A stretch of DNA of 64,000 nt from Aquilaria yunnanensis (GCA_039654915.1 CM077594.1:110498893-110562892), one strand, 5' to 3'; shown: positions 1 to 13,488, counted from the first letter of the stretch. The notes: generated by a model not told the origin, from the letters alone. Made by a program: numbers and translations.

Positions 1-156
1 CTCTAAGAGTGTTTTAGTTTAGTTTTTAGACATTGAACCAGCTAAAGGAAAAATATTAAGGCAACAAAAAATTTCACTTAATTAAATAGAACATGGCCAT
101 ACGAAATCATGTTGCATCCTTATGCATATTAAAAATCTTAGTTGCAGAGCTCCTGT

Positions 157-711
157 CTAGAATTCCATATCAGAATCATTCTCTTCAAAATTGTTAGCAA
201 AATCAAATAAGTTTCCAAAAACAAAGGATGAGCTTGGTTTAGCCAATTGCATCCCATCAAGTAAAGAAATAGAATATGCAGGCCTCTAGTTACTATTATG
301 TTTACCATTAATATAATAATTTACCAATAAACTGTCATGTTGTGTTAACAACTGTGTAAATGAACATAACTCTGCCAATTGGTTTTCACAAACTGAAGTC
401 CTCTGGGAGACATATTCAACATCCAAGTAAAGCTCAACATTATTTGTTGAAGGATGAATAGAAGGAATCTCAAGCATGATATCCACACTACCATCATCAA
501 CAATAGGTGACCAAATAAATTTATCAATGATAATTGAACTATGGTGGGATATCTACAAAACAAATTCAACGTAACTTGCTCATAGTCGAATCCGGTGATA
601 AGATAAATCTTGTCCAAGAGCTTGTCAAATTTACTTCTTTGCTTTACCTTGATTACTCTCATAGGGGACTATCATAACACTAGCCATCCGGTCCTTCAAT
701 AATATGGCCAT
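157..711 (-). pseudogene. Broken ORF, possibly N-terminal part of a Mutator-like transposase
   Basis: Read on the minus strand, a coding-like stretch begins at an ATG at 711 (MAILLKDRMASVMIV). It is interrupted by a frameshift near 650-662, a second between about 490 and 560, and an in-frame TAG at 283-285, and it ends at the stop at 157-159. The pieces include ITGFDYEQVTLNLFCRYP and, after the second shift, IPSIHPSTNNVELYLDVEYV, followed by an acidic tail ending DSDMEF. This order (a basic start, a wxY-type strand segment, then a P-rich segment leading into ELYL) resembles the N-terminal domain before the catalytic core of plant MULE proteins. No catalytic DDE region, zinc finger or SWIM motif is present. 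The family assignment is tentative; that the ORF is broken is clear. Confidence 0.35.
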
Positions 712-3700
712 TCTAAGAGAAAAAAATTGGAATTTCTTTGCTAGCCATCACTACTTTGAAAACAAAAGGCCTTTTGCTAAGTTCTGTTAAGAAGTAATAT
801 TATATTGCTATATGTTTTATCTTCTATAGCTTCAAATTTCTTTTCTGTTTTATTTGAACTTGTATCTTGAAGTAAAAAAGTTTAGGAGATGTAGTGTACC
901 TGATCAACTGAATGAATCCCCTGTTGTAATTTGGAGTAGAATAGCTTATGATCTCTCTTTAACAAAGAGCGAAACTTAAGCAACTTTGAGTAACTTCTGT
1001 TCAATTTACTTTAAAAAAATCCTAATGATTACTCTATATTTTATTATGGTGAATTCTATTATTTTTAAACATTACTTTAATCTGTTCTTTCTTCTGCAAA
1101 ATTGTGTGATTCTTTACTTGTTTATAGTCTTATGCGGCAAACAATACTTGATATAGCAGTGATATGGCAAAAGTGCCTTATGTCAATACATAAGATTAAA
1201 AGTACCCATGTTTGAGAATTAAGATGTGCAATTACACCTGTTTGGGAAAAAAAAATCCCCAAATCTTTGTTAGGCTGCTCTGTCACTTATAGTTGGGGTG
1301 ATCCATAAATGCAATCATTCCCTTCAAGCAACCCCTACTTCCAACTTTCCAAGATGCACGCTCGCTCCCTGGGATTTGGGATCTTGATCAAATCAAGGAT
1401 GAAGGGTTGCACCTTCTACGTGCGAGATTGAATTGAGTCATCCATTGGCCCACAATCCATATGTAAATGGGACATGAATTGGAAAAAAAACACACGCTCA
1501 CACACATTGGTTGGCCCAATAAAACGCAAAGAAGCCTAAATTTGGCCCATTTACAAATGAGCAGGTAACAAATTCTATTCCCTACTTCAATCCATAAGTA
1601 TAATTGATAATATTAATTAATTAATTTTTTATTCACACTCACATTAGAAACCTATTTAATGACGGAGTGGCAACATTAATGCTGCAACATCCCATGGAAT
1701 ATCAATACATTCTTGTAAAAATATTAGAGTTAAAATATATATTATACTATACTCTAAAGATGAAAGGGGCTTTACTCTTTATCAATAGTAACACTTTTCA
1801 CCTTTTTTTTTTTTGGGTTTTTCCAGGTTTTGATGGTAAAATCTCTATTTTAGTCCTTAAATATTTTAGATCTACTAGAATGATCCCCAACTTTCACTTT
1901 ATGTCGTGAGATAGGGTGAAGACTATTTCTTTGATGGTAGTAAGATCGCCAAACAATACCAACTGAGGACCACTACTTTCCAAGACTAACAATACAGGGA
2001 CTGAGACTACATTTTTCCAATTTATGGCAAACCCCCACGTAGTTTCCTTCTTTTTTTTTTTTTTTTTTTACTTTACAAGTTGAATGGTCAAATCCCCCTT
2101 TTGGTCCTCAAGATAACAATTCTACCATAATGGTCCTCATTGTTTTCAATATGTTGGAAACTTTTAGAGAAAAATAAAATATGGTTTGTTTAAATTTAAA
2201 ATGATAGATTTTCAAAAGAAAATGAGAGACATACTTTCATTAACCATATTAAATACCAAAAGCTTTTTCTTTTACTTGATTTTATTCAAAGGTTTAGTTA
2301 GATAAGTTAGATTCAAAGTTTTGATGAATTGAAACATATGCATAATTTGCATAATGCACAGGCATTTTACATGAGTTTGATTCTGAGTTTTGATTAGTTA
2401 AAATAGTGCACAATTTATATTATGTATAAGTGCTTGGTTATTAAAATGTTCAATTTTACCATTGATTCATTAATATGTAAAATTTTGGAAAAAGTTATTG
2501 TATGTATATTGTGTAATGTTATTATACATTATAAATGCCAGAATCATTTTTTAACTTTATTACGAAATTTATTAAACCTTAATACCTAAATTTTTCTATT
2601 TTTTTCTCTTAGTCTAAACTTTTTTTTGTTATCTTTCTTTATTATTGTTTTCTAAAATGAAACCTTAATCATTATAGTTTACCAACTTTTGATTATAGTT
2701 ATGGTTTATTCGACTTTAGTCAATTTTTTTTCTTTTTATCTTTATTAAGTTAATAGTTAAATGATTAATTGATTAACATAAATTAAATACATTTTCATGT
2801 TTTGGTCTTTTTTTTATTATTGATGATTAAGTTTTATAGCACCAATGATTTACTTTAAGGTCCATGGTTTACTAAAATAATTTAATCCATTATTGTTGAA
2901 ATTACAAGTGAATTTTTCTAGATAAATTTTTCATTGATATTGAAAATTGGATTTTGAGTTAATAAGGCATGAAAAATTTTAGTAAATTATTTTTTATAAC
3001 ATAAGAAATATGTATCGTTTCAAAACACATACAATGTTTTGTTTCACAGTATTATATTTCAATCATAACTAATCATTTTAATGATAAAAATATAATATAA
3101 ATAGAGCCCAAGTAAAAAATTGAAATGAACCAAAATTTTAATTGATTAATATGAATCTATTGGTGAGAAATTTTTAATTTCTTATTATTAAAAATTATTT
3201 TCATGCTAAATTTATTGAAAAAATACCAACTACAAGGTGTGGTTATCAAAAATTCACTATATTCTAAAATAGGATGTGTTTTTTCTTGTTCATCTACAAT
3301 AAAAATCACTGTGTATGAACATTATGTTCTTTCTTTGCTTTTGTGTTTTACTTTTTTTTTTATATGATTGATTTTTTTTAACTCAATCTTTTTTTTACAT
3401 ATTTCACAAGGGTCTATAACATTATTTTTAACAATTTCAGTCTGTTTCAGGTTTCTTTTTTATCTAACATATTTTTAGTACATGAATTTATACATTTTCT
3501 CATTGTAGTCCTTAATTTATGTTCGTTGATCATTTTAATCTCAAAACTTAATAACTAGGGTTTTTGCATTTATTCTTTTGGCCACCAATTTTTTTGTTCT
3601 TTTTATTTATTGTTTGCTAAAGCAAAATCTTGAAAACCATTATTTGTTTCTTTTATTTTTCTAATCAATCGTAATGGCTTCGTTTAACCTTTTTTGTTGC

Positions 3701-4692
3701 TTTTTTTTATTATTGTTTTAAAAAAAAATTAATCACTATATAAGAGTTTTCCATTTTTTTATACGATTTGAGCTAATTTTTTTTAGTTAATGTTTTCATT
3801 TATTTTTTTCTTTATTAAGTTGATGATTAAGCCTTTAATTCCTGAAATCTTTTCATTTGTTCTCATGGTCTAAAAACCATTTTTTTGCCTTTTTTTTTTT
3901 TGGTCAATCATTAAACCTCATTTTTTGTCACTAAAATCTCACTCTGTCTTATTTTATCAACTTTTTCATATTATTTCTCTTTTCTAAAAGAAAATTTAAA
4001 CCACTAAGGTTTATCTCTTAATACTTATAATATTTTTGTTTGTTCTTTTTGCCCCAAAACTTTACCTTGACTTTTTTTATCTCAATTCTTACTTTTTTTT
4101 CTTATTTTTATGAAACTTTTTTCCTTTATCCATGATCATCACTATTTATATTTATTTAATGTTAACATTAGCTGCTTACTTGTATGCTAAATCGATAAGG
4201 GTGTCAATTTTTCTAGTCCATGACTCCGTGCACGAAAAGAATTACGAAAGACAGTTATTATCTACTTCCTCAATTATAAATTCTTTACACGAGCACACGA
4301 GGTAAGTAAAATATATGTTTTACCCTTTATATCCACATATATTTGCATTCCAATACTATCTTTTATAATATAAAAAAAGTGTGAAAGCATCAAATTCTGT
4401 GTTTCTCCTTAAATTGGAAATATGTACAAATCAGATACTAAATATGTACAAAGAAAGTGAGAGATATGTACAAATAATGTATAATATATGTACAAATGAC
4501 ATTATAAATATGTTACAGGTTCGATGTCCAAAAAAAAAAAGTGTAAATACGATAAATCTCGCTTCATTCTAAAATTTTAGATATGTACAAATGAATGGTA
4601 GATATATATGAAACTCTATGTACAAACCAAGTGATAGATGTACAAAACATGTGCCATATATGCACAAATAAGATTAGAGATATTGTTACAGA
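712..4692. other. AT-rich intergenic DNA, no gene seen
   Basis: About 4 kb without a credible gene. From about 2000 to 4150 it is strongly T-rich on the plus strand, with many runs of 8-18 T and loosely repeated phrases such as TTTATCTTTATTAAGTT. From about 4420 to 4690 the phrase ATATGTACAAAT recurs every 30-60 bases; the same phrase resumes at 5640-6260 beyond the hAT-type insertion, so this was one continuous repeat block before that insertion. The short ORFs at 1667-1909 and 4381-4572 have biased composition and no recognisable domain. Confidence 0.6.
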
Positions 4693-5632
4693 CAAGGTTG
4701 TCAAGATTAGGATCCTACCCAGGATCGTTTTTTGCCATGCAAGATCGAGATCGTAAGATCGGATCGTAGATCGTAAGATCCTACAAAAAACTTAAAATTT
4801 CTTGTCTAAATAATATAGTTTATATAAAAGACCAATTATATTAAAAACTCTAGTAAAATTTTAGTGTCATAGTAATGGTAAAACATAATTATTGATACAA
4901 TACAAGTAAAATTCAAACTTTTATAGAGTATACATCAACATAATCAATAAAATAATTAACACAAGTCTGAAAAAAATTCATGAATAAACACATTATTGAC
5001 AAATAAAAAAGAGTACAATTTCCATAATTTAAATATTCAGTAATTAACTTCTAATAAATTTAAAATGTATAATAATTTTTTTACAGTATGTAAATAATTT
5101 AAAATTAGTAGTTTTTTTCTTCTTGATGAAATAAGTTCAACTTACAAAGAGAAAAAAATGGTAATTTGAATATCCATTAACTGTAAAAATTATTATTATT
5201 ATTATTATTATTATTATTTTACAGTAAGACAGTTACCAAATAATTTAAATTATGCTTTAAAAAGTTTTTATTAGACAACTACCTTGAGTTAACAAATTTC
5301 GTCCAATTGGGGATCAAAATGAAATGTTTTTAATGGATTTAGAACCAAAATAGGATATTTTTAATAGGTTTAGGATCTAAACATAGCATTTAATAAACTA
5401 GAGATGAAAATAGAGTGAAAATCAAATGTTAGGGAACATCCACACAATTTACCCCTAACAAAAATCAATAACCAGGTAAGATCGATAGGATCTTTCGATC
5501 CTACGATCCTAGTCGCGATTCTACCACAATCCTACCATATCTTCAATCCTACAACGTTTTGACAAGGTTTTTTATGTTAGGATCGTAGGATCGTACGATC
5601 CTACAATCAGGATTGCGATTTTAACAACCTTG
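4693..5632. mobile_element. hAT-type non-autonomous transposon, 940 bp
   Basis: A perfect 8-bp target-site duplication GTTACAGA lies at 4685-4692 and 5633-5640. The termini between them are inverted: the left begins CAAGGTTGTCAAGATTAGGA, and the right end read in reverse begins CAAGGTTGTTAAAATCGC. Both subterminal regions (4720-4790 and 5480-5620) are rich in GATCGTAGGATCG-like motifs, another form of inverted subterminal repeat. The 8-bp TSD suggests the hAT superfamily. The interior is AT-rich, has a (TTA)n tract at about 5192-5216 and encodes no transposase. A segment at about 5050-5450 resembles the interior of the MULE-type element at 42901-43506. Confidence 0.85.
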
Positions 5633-5640
5633 GTTACAGA

Positions 5641-7690
5641 TATATTAAAAAAATGTATGGGGTTTATATTTTTGTAAATGAAATAAAAATTAGCATACAA
5701 ATACAATTAATAGTAATACAATAGTGATATGCACAAAACATATATTAGATATTTATGAACTTAATACACAAATAAGGTTAGAGATATGTACAAATCAAAC
5801 AACTGATACGTATATCTTTTATGAAAGATTTGTATAAATTATGTGAGACATGTGTACAAATAAAATTATGAGATTTTTAATAGAGATGTATGAAACTCAA
5901 TGTACAAGACAAGTGATGGATATATACAAAACATGTGGAACATCTATACAAATTAAAATTCATAACTCCTACTAATATGTGTATAAGACATGTGATATAT
6001 ATATACAAATAAGACTAGATATATGTTATATATATGTAATTAAACAAAATTTTACATATGAAAAATAATGTATTTGAGATTATTTTGTACAAATGACTTT
6101 ATTCTTCGAACATATGTAATTATATGTTACAACAATTCTCTTTATTTATTTATCTATATTATAAAATGATATTAAAATTATTCTTATATTATTTCTGTAT
6201 GCATAAGATTTCATATATTTGTTCATATCATTTTTTATATGTGTAAATATATGTACGTGGAAAAACTTAAGGGATTGCAATAAAATAAATAAAACTTGTC
6301 AGAGTGACTCAAGTGAACATTCAAGATCATTAATGACCAAAATAAGAACTCAAAAAAAGCTAAAGGACTAAGTTTAGAATTTTTTAATAAAATTATAAGA
6401 ATTGGATTGTTGAACTCGTAGGGCCACGATTTTTCTCTTCGAACTTTTCGACCAAGACGATCGGCAATAAATCAGGCGAGCGGCGTCCTAGGCTGGCTTG
6501 TACGATGGCTAGCGGCCAACGGGACGGCTGTGCATGACTCAATTACGGCGAAAGGGCGACGATTGTGATATTTCACCAGCGATGTCAGGGAGCGGCAACG
6601 CGGAGAAATAGCCGGAGGCGATAAACGGTTGTCGGGGCGTATGTAAACTCAGGTGGGGACGGACGATGAGAGATGGGGGCTGTGCTTGAATGGCGGGTGA
6701 GTAGCCAAATAGGAATAGGGGTGGAGAGGTAAAGACGTGGTAGGATTTACTTATCTTACTGAGGGCATAAAAGCAAATTTATAGGTGGGGCGTATGTAAA
6801 GTAAGACATATTTTTGGATGACCGCTTTACACCATTGATATTTACAAAATTACTATATTCCCCCGTCCCACCAATTCTACTTCATTTTCTATTTTTGGAT
6901 CCCACTAATCTTGCAATATTTTCTTATTTGGTAAATCTTTTACATTCAATTTACTATTTACCCTCATTTCAATATTTACTTTAAAACTTGAATACACAAA
7001 ATAAGAAAATCCTTAAACTTTACACATTTTACAGACATATCACGCTAGATAAACTCAATCCGAATCCTTAACTCTATCTCCCTTACAACCAACGTGATTG
7101 TCGAGATCGGCTTAAACTTTAGCATCGATTCCTAACAGCAATTGCCTGAGATTGCTACTTTGGATGCCAACTTATACTAACACCCAAGTGCAGAAAGTTG
7201 TCCTCCCCACTGAGTCACTGACTACCCTATTGCTACTCGGACCATGTTGCTCATACTTTGTTTGGTGTGATCACTACCTGTAAAATCATTTGATGATGTA
7301 ATTAGGAATTAGGTTTGTTAACTCATGAATTGTTGGTGTGGTTTTCTTTTTTATTCTTCATATTACAATTTATACAATAAGCCAACTTAATGTTTTTAAG
7401 AAGTGACTAGAAAAATCTCATTTAGCTAATCGGAAAGCCTAATTGCAGTTTGTAGTTCATCCCATTATTATTTGAATTGTAGGATTTTAGTTGAAATAAC
7501 TATGCAATTATTGGGTTTATCTGCTTATGTTCAAGTAGTAATGGTTTAAGAATTATTGGGTCAAGTGCACTTGAGATTATAAGTTTTATTGCTGGTGGTG
7601 TTAATTTGGATGTTGATTTTCTTATTTTTTTTTCCCCTTCTATTCCTTTGTCTATATGTGGTTACCCTTAATGCCTAAAATGTTGGATTT
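5641..7690. other. Repeat-rich intergenic DNA with a GC-rich island at 6420-6770
   Basis: 5640-6260 continues the ATATGTACAAAT-rich block. At 6420-6770 the base composition jumps to GC-rich (many CGGC/GGCG groups) inside AT-rich surroundings. No open frame in it is convincing, and it may be 5' leader or promoter DNA captured by a transposon. 6840-7690 is AT-rich with nothing recognised. Confidence 0.5.
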
Positions 7691-7799
7691 TTTTTGTGTT
7701 ATCATCCATGTGGATGTTATGGCAGGTTAAGTTTCATTATGAATAGCAGACAAAAATTGGCATCATCTGATTTAGGAGCAAATAACGAAGCCCATAATC

Positions 7800-8096
7800 C
7801 ATTTTCTAGAGATTTCCAAGCCGAATGTAGCAAATGCTACCTTCGTCTATCCTTCCTTGTTGGACTCTTCCATGTCTCCTCTACTTAAGCCTTATTCTTC
7901 AACACCAATGAAGCCTAGCAACATGGGTAATGTTATGGTCAAACTTTCTACCTTCCCAAGTGTAACGGCAGGAGATGAGGTTTGGATGGATGTTGCAGCA
8001 TATCTGGTGAAATCAAAGGCTACTGGAGAATTTGTAGCTTGTGAAACCATATGTCCAGAACTAAGGATGAAATGGCTGTTTCTCTTAAGTATCTAA
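7800..8096 (+). pseudogene. Unrecognised coding-like fragment
   Basis: A stop-free frame from about 7776 to 8096 reads through HFLEISKPNVANATFVYPSL, then MKPSNMGNVMVKLSTFPS and GDEVWMDVAAYLVKSKATGE, and ends shortly after CETICPELRMKW. Amino-acid composition is balanced, unlike the low-complexity ORFs around it, so it may be an exon or a captured gene piece. I do not recognise the family. No initiation context or splice partners could be confirmed, and the last residues (LFLLSI) look like read-through into an intron. The overlapping frame at 7694-7888 gives a less protein-like sequence. Confidence 0.25.
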
Positions 8097-9634
8097 CTTC
8101 AATTTGTACTTAAGCTAAATTCTAGGAGCTATTGATACTACATTTAAGTTGTAGTGCATAAAACCCTCATACATAAGACTTTTGTGTCAAAAAGTAAAGG
8201 TTCATGAAATTGCTTGTGATGTCACCTGCATAATATGTAACCCTGGTTAATCAGTTAATAAAGAACTATTCAATTTAAGCTAATTGGTCAAGAAATTTGG
8301 TTGCCTTTAATTCTTCTTCTTCTTTAACAAGTAAACTCTTCTTGTAGTAATGTTTATAAGGTTTTGTCTTGAATTTACTTTGCATTTTGAAATCACTTGG
8401 TCTTGTTGTATATACTATTTATGGATAAAAGCTTAAAAGTGAATCATAAATAGACCAACGCCTAAATTAAAAGAGAATTAAAGATTAGCTTACACTTGCT
8501 GTGCTAACTCTTAAGTTAAAATTTTCAAATGCTCACTAGGTCTCAATTAAACTTGGATGTTTTATTGCTTCTTGTTATGGTCCAAGATCCTAATTTTTGA
8601 TTTAATACTTAACTAGTCAAGAAATATAGGTTCACATAAGTGCATCTTATTCATAATTACCAAAATATAAGTAGACTAGCTAGCTATGTGTACGGTTCAT
8701 TAGGAATTCAAAAGGAATCTAGCAACAGCAGCATAAAATTCTATAGCAATAGCTGTTCTTCAAGGAACCAAATGAAATCCATTGTCCATTGTTGTGTTCT
8801 AAACTCATTTTAACCAAGCTGAATATTTCAACAACTACAAAATACTTAAACACATTTGTTAAACTAATACTCAAAGCCTTTTCCTTATTAAAATAGAAAG
8901 TCAATGATTGGGTCAACCATTTTTAGATGTTAACCGAACCTAAACCTATAGAATTTTGCAGGTAAAAAGCTTTTTTCTTGAATGGTGAGATAAAGGTTTT
9001 ACTTTCTGCTAGGAAACTAATTTAATTTGAAACTTTGTGACCATGTTCGCATTGTTTCTGCAGCAATTTAAAGGTTTTAGAAAGAAAATCAAATATGTTT
9101 TGTGTCCTACAAAAAAGAGCTCTTTATGAGGTAATTTGACTTTTCTTTGACTTTTTTATGCTTGAAAACATATTTTAGTTTGAAACTTTAGCGATATATT
9201 TATAGTTTTATTTGAGACTTGTTAGTATGGTTTTTTTGCAGTAAAAGAACAACAGCTGCAAAGAAAATGCAACACTTCTATTGTTGCAGGATCTTTGACA
9301 GTTTTGTTGGTGTTTAAAGTACAAATTTCAATTCTGTGACTTGTGATTCTGTTTTTCACCCCATGAACAAGTTTCTTGTGGTATTTAATTTTGTGCCTGT
9401 ACACAGTGTTTATAAGTGCTAAGTTGAGATAGTTCTAAATTTCCCCTCTCAAACCTACAAATGCTTTGGTTCAACAAGTTTCCCAAAAAATTCTGTCCTT
9501 AGTATTGTATCAAGTCCAGGTCTAGCAACGACAGCAAAGAACATAACTTTTGTGATGCATCATTTACTTTTACAAGTTTGCAATGACTCTTGTTCATTAG
9601 GTAGAAGATAGTACTTCTCTATTTCTTTGCTTAT
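8097..9634. other. AT-rich intergenic DNA, nothing recognised
   Basis: No gene, repeat boundary or RNA was recognised. Short minus-strand ORFs at 8719-8916 and 9222-9404 have no domain-like sequence. Confidence 0.5.
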
Positions 9635-10006
9635 TTAAAACCACTTTTCATCAATATGAATATAATCATACATGTCTATAAATATGGGATTATGCATAAA
9701 AGAGCTCTTTTCAATCATAGACAAACAATTCGCCAATTTCACTTTCTTATTTTCTTTTGTCAAGTATGGTTTTATAACATTTGTTTGTTGCCTTAGAACC
9801 CCCTCTTTGAATAGACAATGAAGACTAGCTTTTGACATGTTAAGCTTCTTTGTCATTGTTCTTATGTTGGTTCGACGATGTAAAGGTAGTTCAACCACTT
9901 TGTTGGAATCAACCTCAATTCATTTGTGCATCTCGCTAGAATATTTTCTTGTAGACTCAATGGATCCACTGTTGGTAATATATTGCTTTGCATCCTTCCA
10001 AATCAT
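9635..10006 (-). pseudogene. Plant mariner-like (Tc1/mariner) transposase fragment
   Basis: On the minus strand the frame from ATG at 10006 reads MIWKDAKQYITNSGSIEST, passes an in-frame TGA after EMHK, then continues VVELPLHRRTNIRTMTKKLN, then KASLHCLFKEGVLRQQ and KPYLTKENKKVKLA, to IHIDEKWF and a stop at 9635-9637. This is the order seen in plant mariner-like transposases: an N-terminal helix-turn-helix region with PLHRRTNIRT, the KPYLTxENKxxRL linker, then the first catalytic Asp in HIDEKWF. The rest of the DDD catalytic core is absent. The copy is therefore dead, both by the internal stop and by truncation just after the first catalytic residue. Plant mariner transposases are the known mobilisers of Stowaway MITEs, two of which occur in this window. 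Confidence 0.8.
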
Positions 10007-10571
10007 TCTAATTAGTATGTCGAGAGACAGAGAATTAAGATGAAATAGCTAAAATCAGACCATGCTTCAATTTTCCATTTCTTTTGCAGTCTTTTGTTAA
10101 AGCTACAGAAACTGTGAACCTTTCTTGCTGGCTCAACATAGGTGGCTGCCTATTTTAAATTTTAGGATTCGATAAAGACATGCTGAATTTCAAATCTGGT
10201 TCATATATAAAGACATCAGGTCGAAGTGGGAAACGGACAAATACAACTCAAAGATATATATTGTCATTTAGATAAAATTGATTGGACTCTGGTGATTCTA
10301 TACTTCCAAAATTATAAATTATTTTGCCACAAATGATCACCCTGTTCAAATGGTAAGTATTGACCATCGACCAAGTTTATTTTCTTAATTGCATTCTTTG
10401 AGGGGTAGAAATGGGAAATTTTACAAATTTTTATTACACCATAAACTCCATGCTATATCAAATAGAGCAGATTTAATGGGACGAATGGAGCATCATTTTT
10501 TTATATGAGGTCAGTTATTGTTTGTATGGGTGATGATATGCTCTCTATAATGATCTTTAGATATTTTTTAA
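10007..10571. other. Intergenic DNA, nothing recognised
   Basis: AT-rich and without clear ORFs. The first tens of bases may still belong to the mariner remnant (SLSLDILIR precedes the ATG in frame). Confidence 0.4.
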
Positions 10572-11003
10572 TGGTTAATTATAATTTGCCTTGAGGTTTA
10601 GGTAAAATTACACTTTGCCATTTTTGTTTCATAAATATACACTTTGCCATTTGCTTTTTTTAATATAATCTGCTTGTAATTTCTGGAATATTAATTTAAA
10701 CATTACCATAGTTATTTTTAGGTAAATTCAATTTGTATGGTATTTTTTACAGTAAATGAGCATTTTAAATTATTAGTGTTTTTCTTTTTATTAATGAAAA
10801 TAATATTTTTAATATCAATTAACTATAAAAAAATGCCATATAGATTGAAATCATGTGAAGATGAGTATCATACTGTTTAAATTAAGATTTCTAAAGTTAC
10901 TACCAAACTGTATTAAAAAGATTGAGACAATGTGTATATTTTTAAAATAGAAGAGATAAATTGTAGTTTTATCTAAACCTTAGGGATAAATTGTAATTAT
11001 CTC
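10572..11003. mobile_element. Small MULE-type MITE, 432 bp
   Basis: Near-identical 10-bp flanks TATTTTTTAA (10562-10571) and TATTTTTCAA (11004-11013) bracket inverted termini. The left starts TGGTTAATTATAATTTGCC; the right read in reverse starts GAGATAATTACAATTTATCC, and both then continue with a TTGAGGTTTAG/TAAGGTTTAG segment. A TSD of 9-10 bp is the signature of Mutator-like elements. No coding capacity. Confidence 0.65.
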
Positions 11004-11013
11004 TATTTTTCAA

Positions 11014-12436
11014 CTAACACACCATAGCAATTAGTTGTATGAAAACACACACATACACACTAATTATGTATTGATGAGCACTGTCATTTACAGTTGCCAA
11101 AATTTGGGGCATAGAGGAACAGTGCAAGCTTGATCCGGGAAAATGTTAGGCCAGAAAAATTGCAAAATGCTGAAATAGGTATCTCAGATGTCATGTCTTT
11201 CCGGTCTGGTCCTTTAACTTTATTTTCTGATACTTGAACCCCTCAATTTGAAATCTTTGTCCTCTTAGTCTCCAAATTATGCCTCCTCAATATTAGACCT
11301 TTGAACAACAAATTGTCGCACCAGCGCAGAGTCTCCCACCTAATTCTTTAACAATGCCTACGTGGCTTTGCGGATCAAAATACAAATATGGCCAAATTAA
11401 ATTTTAGCAAACAAAAAAAAAATGCATATATATATATATATATGGTGCATCATTTTTCATATTTTTTTGTCCATCTAGCTTTGATCACCGTCCAATAATG
11501 GCCAACTCGAGTGACATTACCTACCCACATTACATTATATCTGTTGGCCTACAAGTTTGAAGAGAATTAAGGGAAGCTAAACTATCAAATCAAGCAATTT
11601 TGTCTCCCATCGGTCGTGATGATCTCGCGCCTTTTGCACATGATCTTACAACACTCAGCTTATGCAACTTTGACTGCATTAATTAATTGTTTCTTTCGCG
11701 CTTCATTAGCCATAAATAGAAAAATCTGCAATTGAAAATTTGAGATTAGCCAATGAAGTTAGAGCCCAATTACGCCTGAAGTAGCAAGTATGAGTCACCG
11801 GAATTCGGTCCCTTATCGAATATTAGAATAAAAGCACCCCATTATACCTTACATGGCGATCCTAGAACCTTCTTTGTGCTCCAAGAATAAACACATCATC
11901 ATTACCATTAAACTAATCGCAAAGCATGCAATTAAGGAAAGTTTATGTCTACATGTGTGAGGTTTCTATTGGATTCCACGCCCTTGTCATTGAAACATCA
12001 CCCACTTCGATCATCTTTAATATTAATTTAGTTCCAAAGGAGTGGTCTAAGAAATTTCAAACTGGTCATCAATTAATTTCATCATGTTCTACTTTTGTTC
12101 AAAATTAGTAGCTAGCTAGCTGTCTGCAGAAACATATCAGCTTTTTGTTTTTGTTCTTTTGGTCCTTGCTTCTTCCAAACCAGTAGTATCATAATACTGG
12201 TCTCGGGCTCTTGTGATAACTGATTAACAAGCGCGCCGGGCGTCCTAGGACAGATACAAACATAAATCAACTTCTAACTAAATACAAAATATAATTTTTA
12301 CAAAAATAAAATAAATAAGCTCTATAAGAATTTAATCAGACAGCAAATTAGGTAAATGAAAAAAAAATTAAGTTGTTACTATTATGGTCTTAAATATTTA
12401 CTGAGGCGAGGCGAGAATTGTAAATTAAGTTGGCAG
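11014..12436. other. Intergenic DNA with single transposon-end-like patches
   Basis: Around 11180-11400 there are phrases of the GGTCCTTTAACTTT type typical of MULE termini, but no partner end was found. An (AT)n run lies at about 11428-11443. A short GC-rich GCGCGCCGGGCGTCC patch lies at about 12231. The 60-codon ORF at 11926-12108 shows no domain. Confidence 0.4.
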
Positions 12437-12444
12437 TATATTTA

Positions 12445-13474
12445 TGGCCTAAAGGCACTTTTGGTCCCATAAACTCATGTGATCTGGACAATTTACCCCT
12501 AAAGTATGATTTGGTCTAACTCACCCATTGAACTTGTTAAAATAAGATACTTTACCCCTTATGGTATGCATGCTCATCAAGTGATAACTTAAAAGTAAAC
12601 AACATTTATTGCTATGACTACACTACACAATTAGAGCTTGCTTTTTTCCTAAGTGCCCCTTCTTGAGCTGCCTCTTCTTCTTCTAACATCTCATTGATCT
12701 CCAACCACGCGCAGGGAACTCACACCACAAGAAAATTGAAGCAGGTCAACCTTCAGTCCCTTTTTTGCACCTGATCAAAAGTCGAAGCATTGGATTCCAA
12801 GTGCACCGATAGGAAGGGTGATGCCAAATCATCAGAGACAAATGAGATATTGAAGCCCAATAGATCATCCTAGTCCTAGATGGTGAAGGAGGCAGTGGCA
12901 TCGGCAAGCTTTTGGTGGCTGATGAATCTTCCCCACATCCATCTTCAATCTACTTGATGCAAAACAAAATGGGTTGGATAACTAGTAGAAGATCGGAGCC
13001 CACTAAGTGAATGGAGAGAGCCTTCTTACGATGACATCAAATTTAGGGAGCAGGAACTAGGATGGTGGCTGCAAGAGCTGAAAGTCACATTAGACATGGT
13101 GACAATGAACTTGCTAGAGACATCATTTGAGGGAGAATATCTGAGTCATGTTTGAACTCTACCCAACTCTCATATGTTGATTCTGCCATCTGAGTGGCCT
13201 AAACAATGCAACAACTTGCCTTCCCAGTGTTAGTACTCACATCAAAGCAAGCCACTAGGTTCAATAGGCTGGGTTATTGATCAATGCTAACATTGTCAGA
13301 GTTGTTAAGAGCAAGCGACATTAAGAACAAATACATCAAGTGATTCGTACATGGGCTAAAAGGGTGAAATTGTCTCATTTTCACAAGTTCAAGGGGCAAG
13401 CTAGATAGAGTCCAAGTTAAGGGAGTTAATTGCCAGAGTTACATGAGTTTAGGGACCAAAAGTGCCTGTAGGCT
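12445..13474. mobile_element. MULE-type non-autonomous element, 1.03 kb
   Basis: Inverted termini: the left reads TGGCCTAAAGGCACTTTTGG and the right read in reverse reads AGCCTACAGGCACTTTTGG, both followed by TCCC..AAACTCATGT. The flanks share TATATTTA (12437-12444 and 13475-13482), or 9 bp with one mismatch (GTATATTTA/TTATATTTA). The interior (about 12640-13330) is less AT-rich than the termini and may be captured host sequence, but no frame stays open. The right end abuts the next element with only a few bases between them. Confidence 0.7.
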
Positions 13475-13488
13475 TATATTTAATTGGT

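Noticed and set aside
5192..5216. (TTA)n tract as a possible CRISPR-like or regulatory array
   Set aside because: A simple microsatellite inside a hAT-type element; CRISPR arrays do not occur in plant nuclear DNA.
11926..12108. 60-codon plus-strand ORF
   Set aside because: No homology recognised, no codon signature, and isolated in AT-rich DNA.
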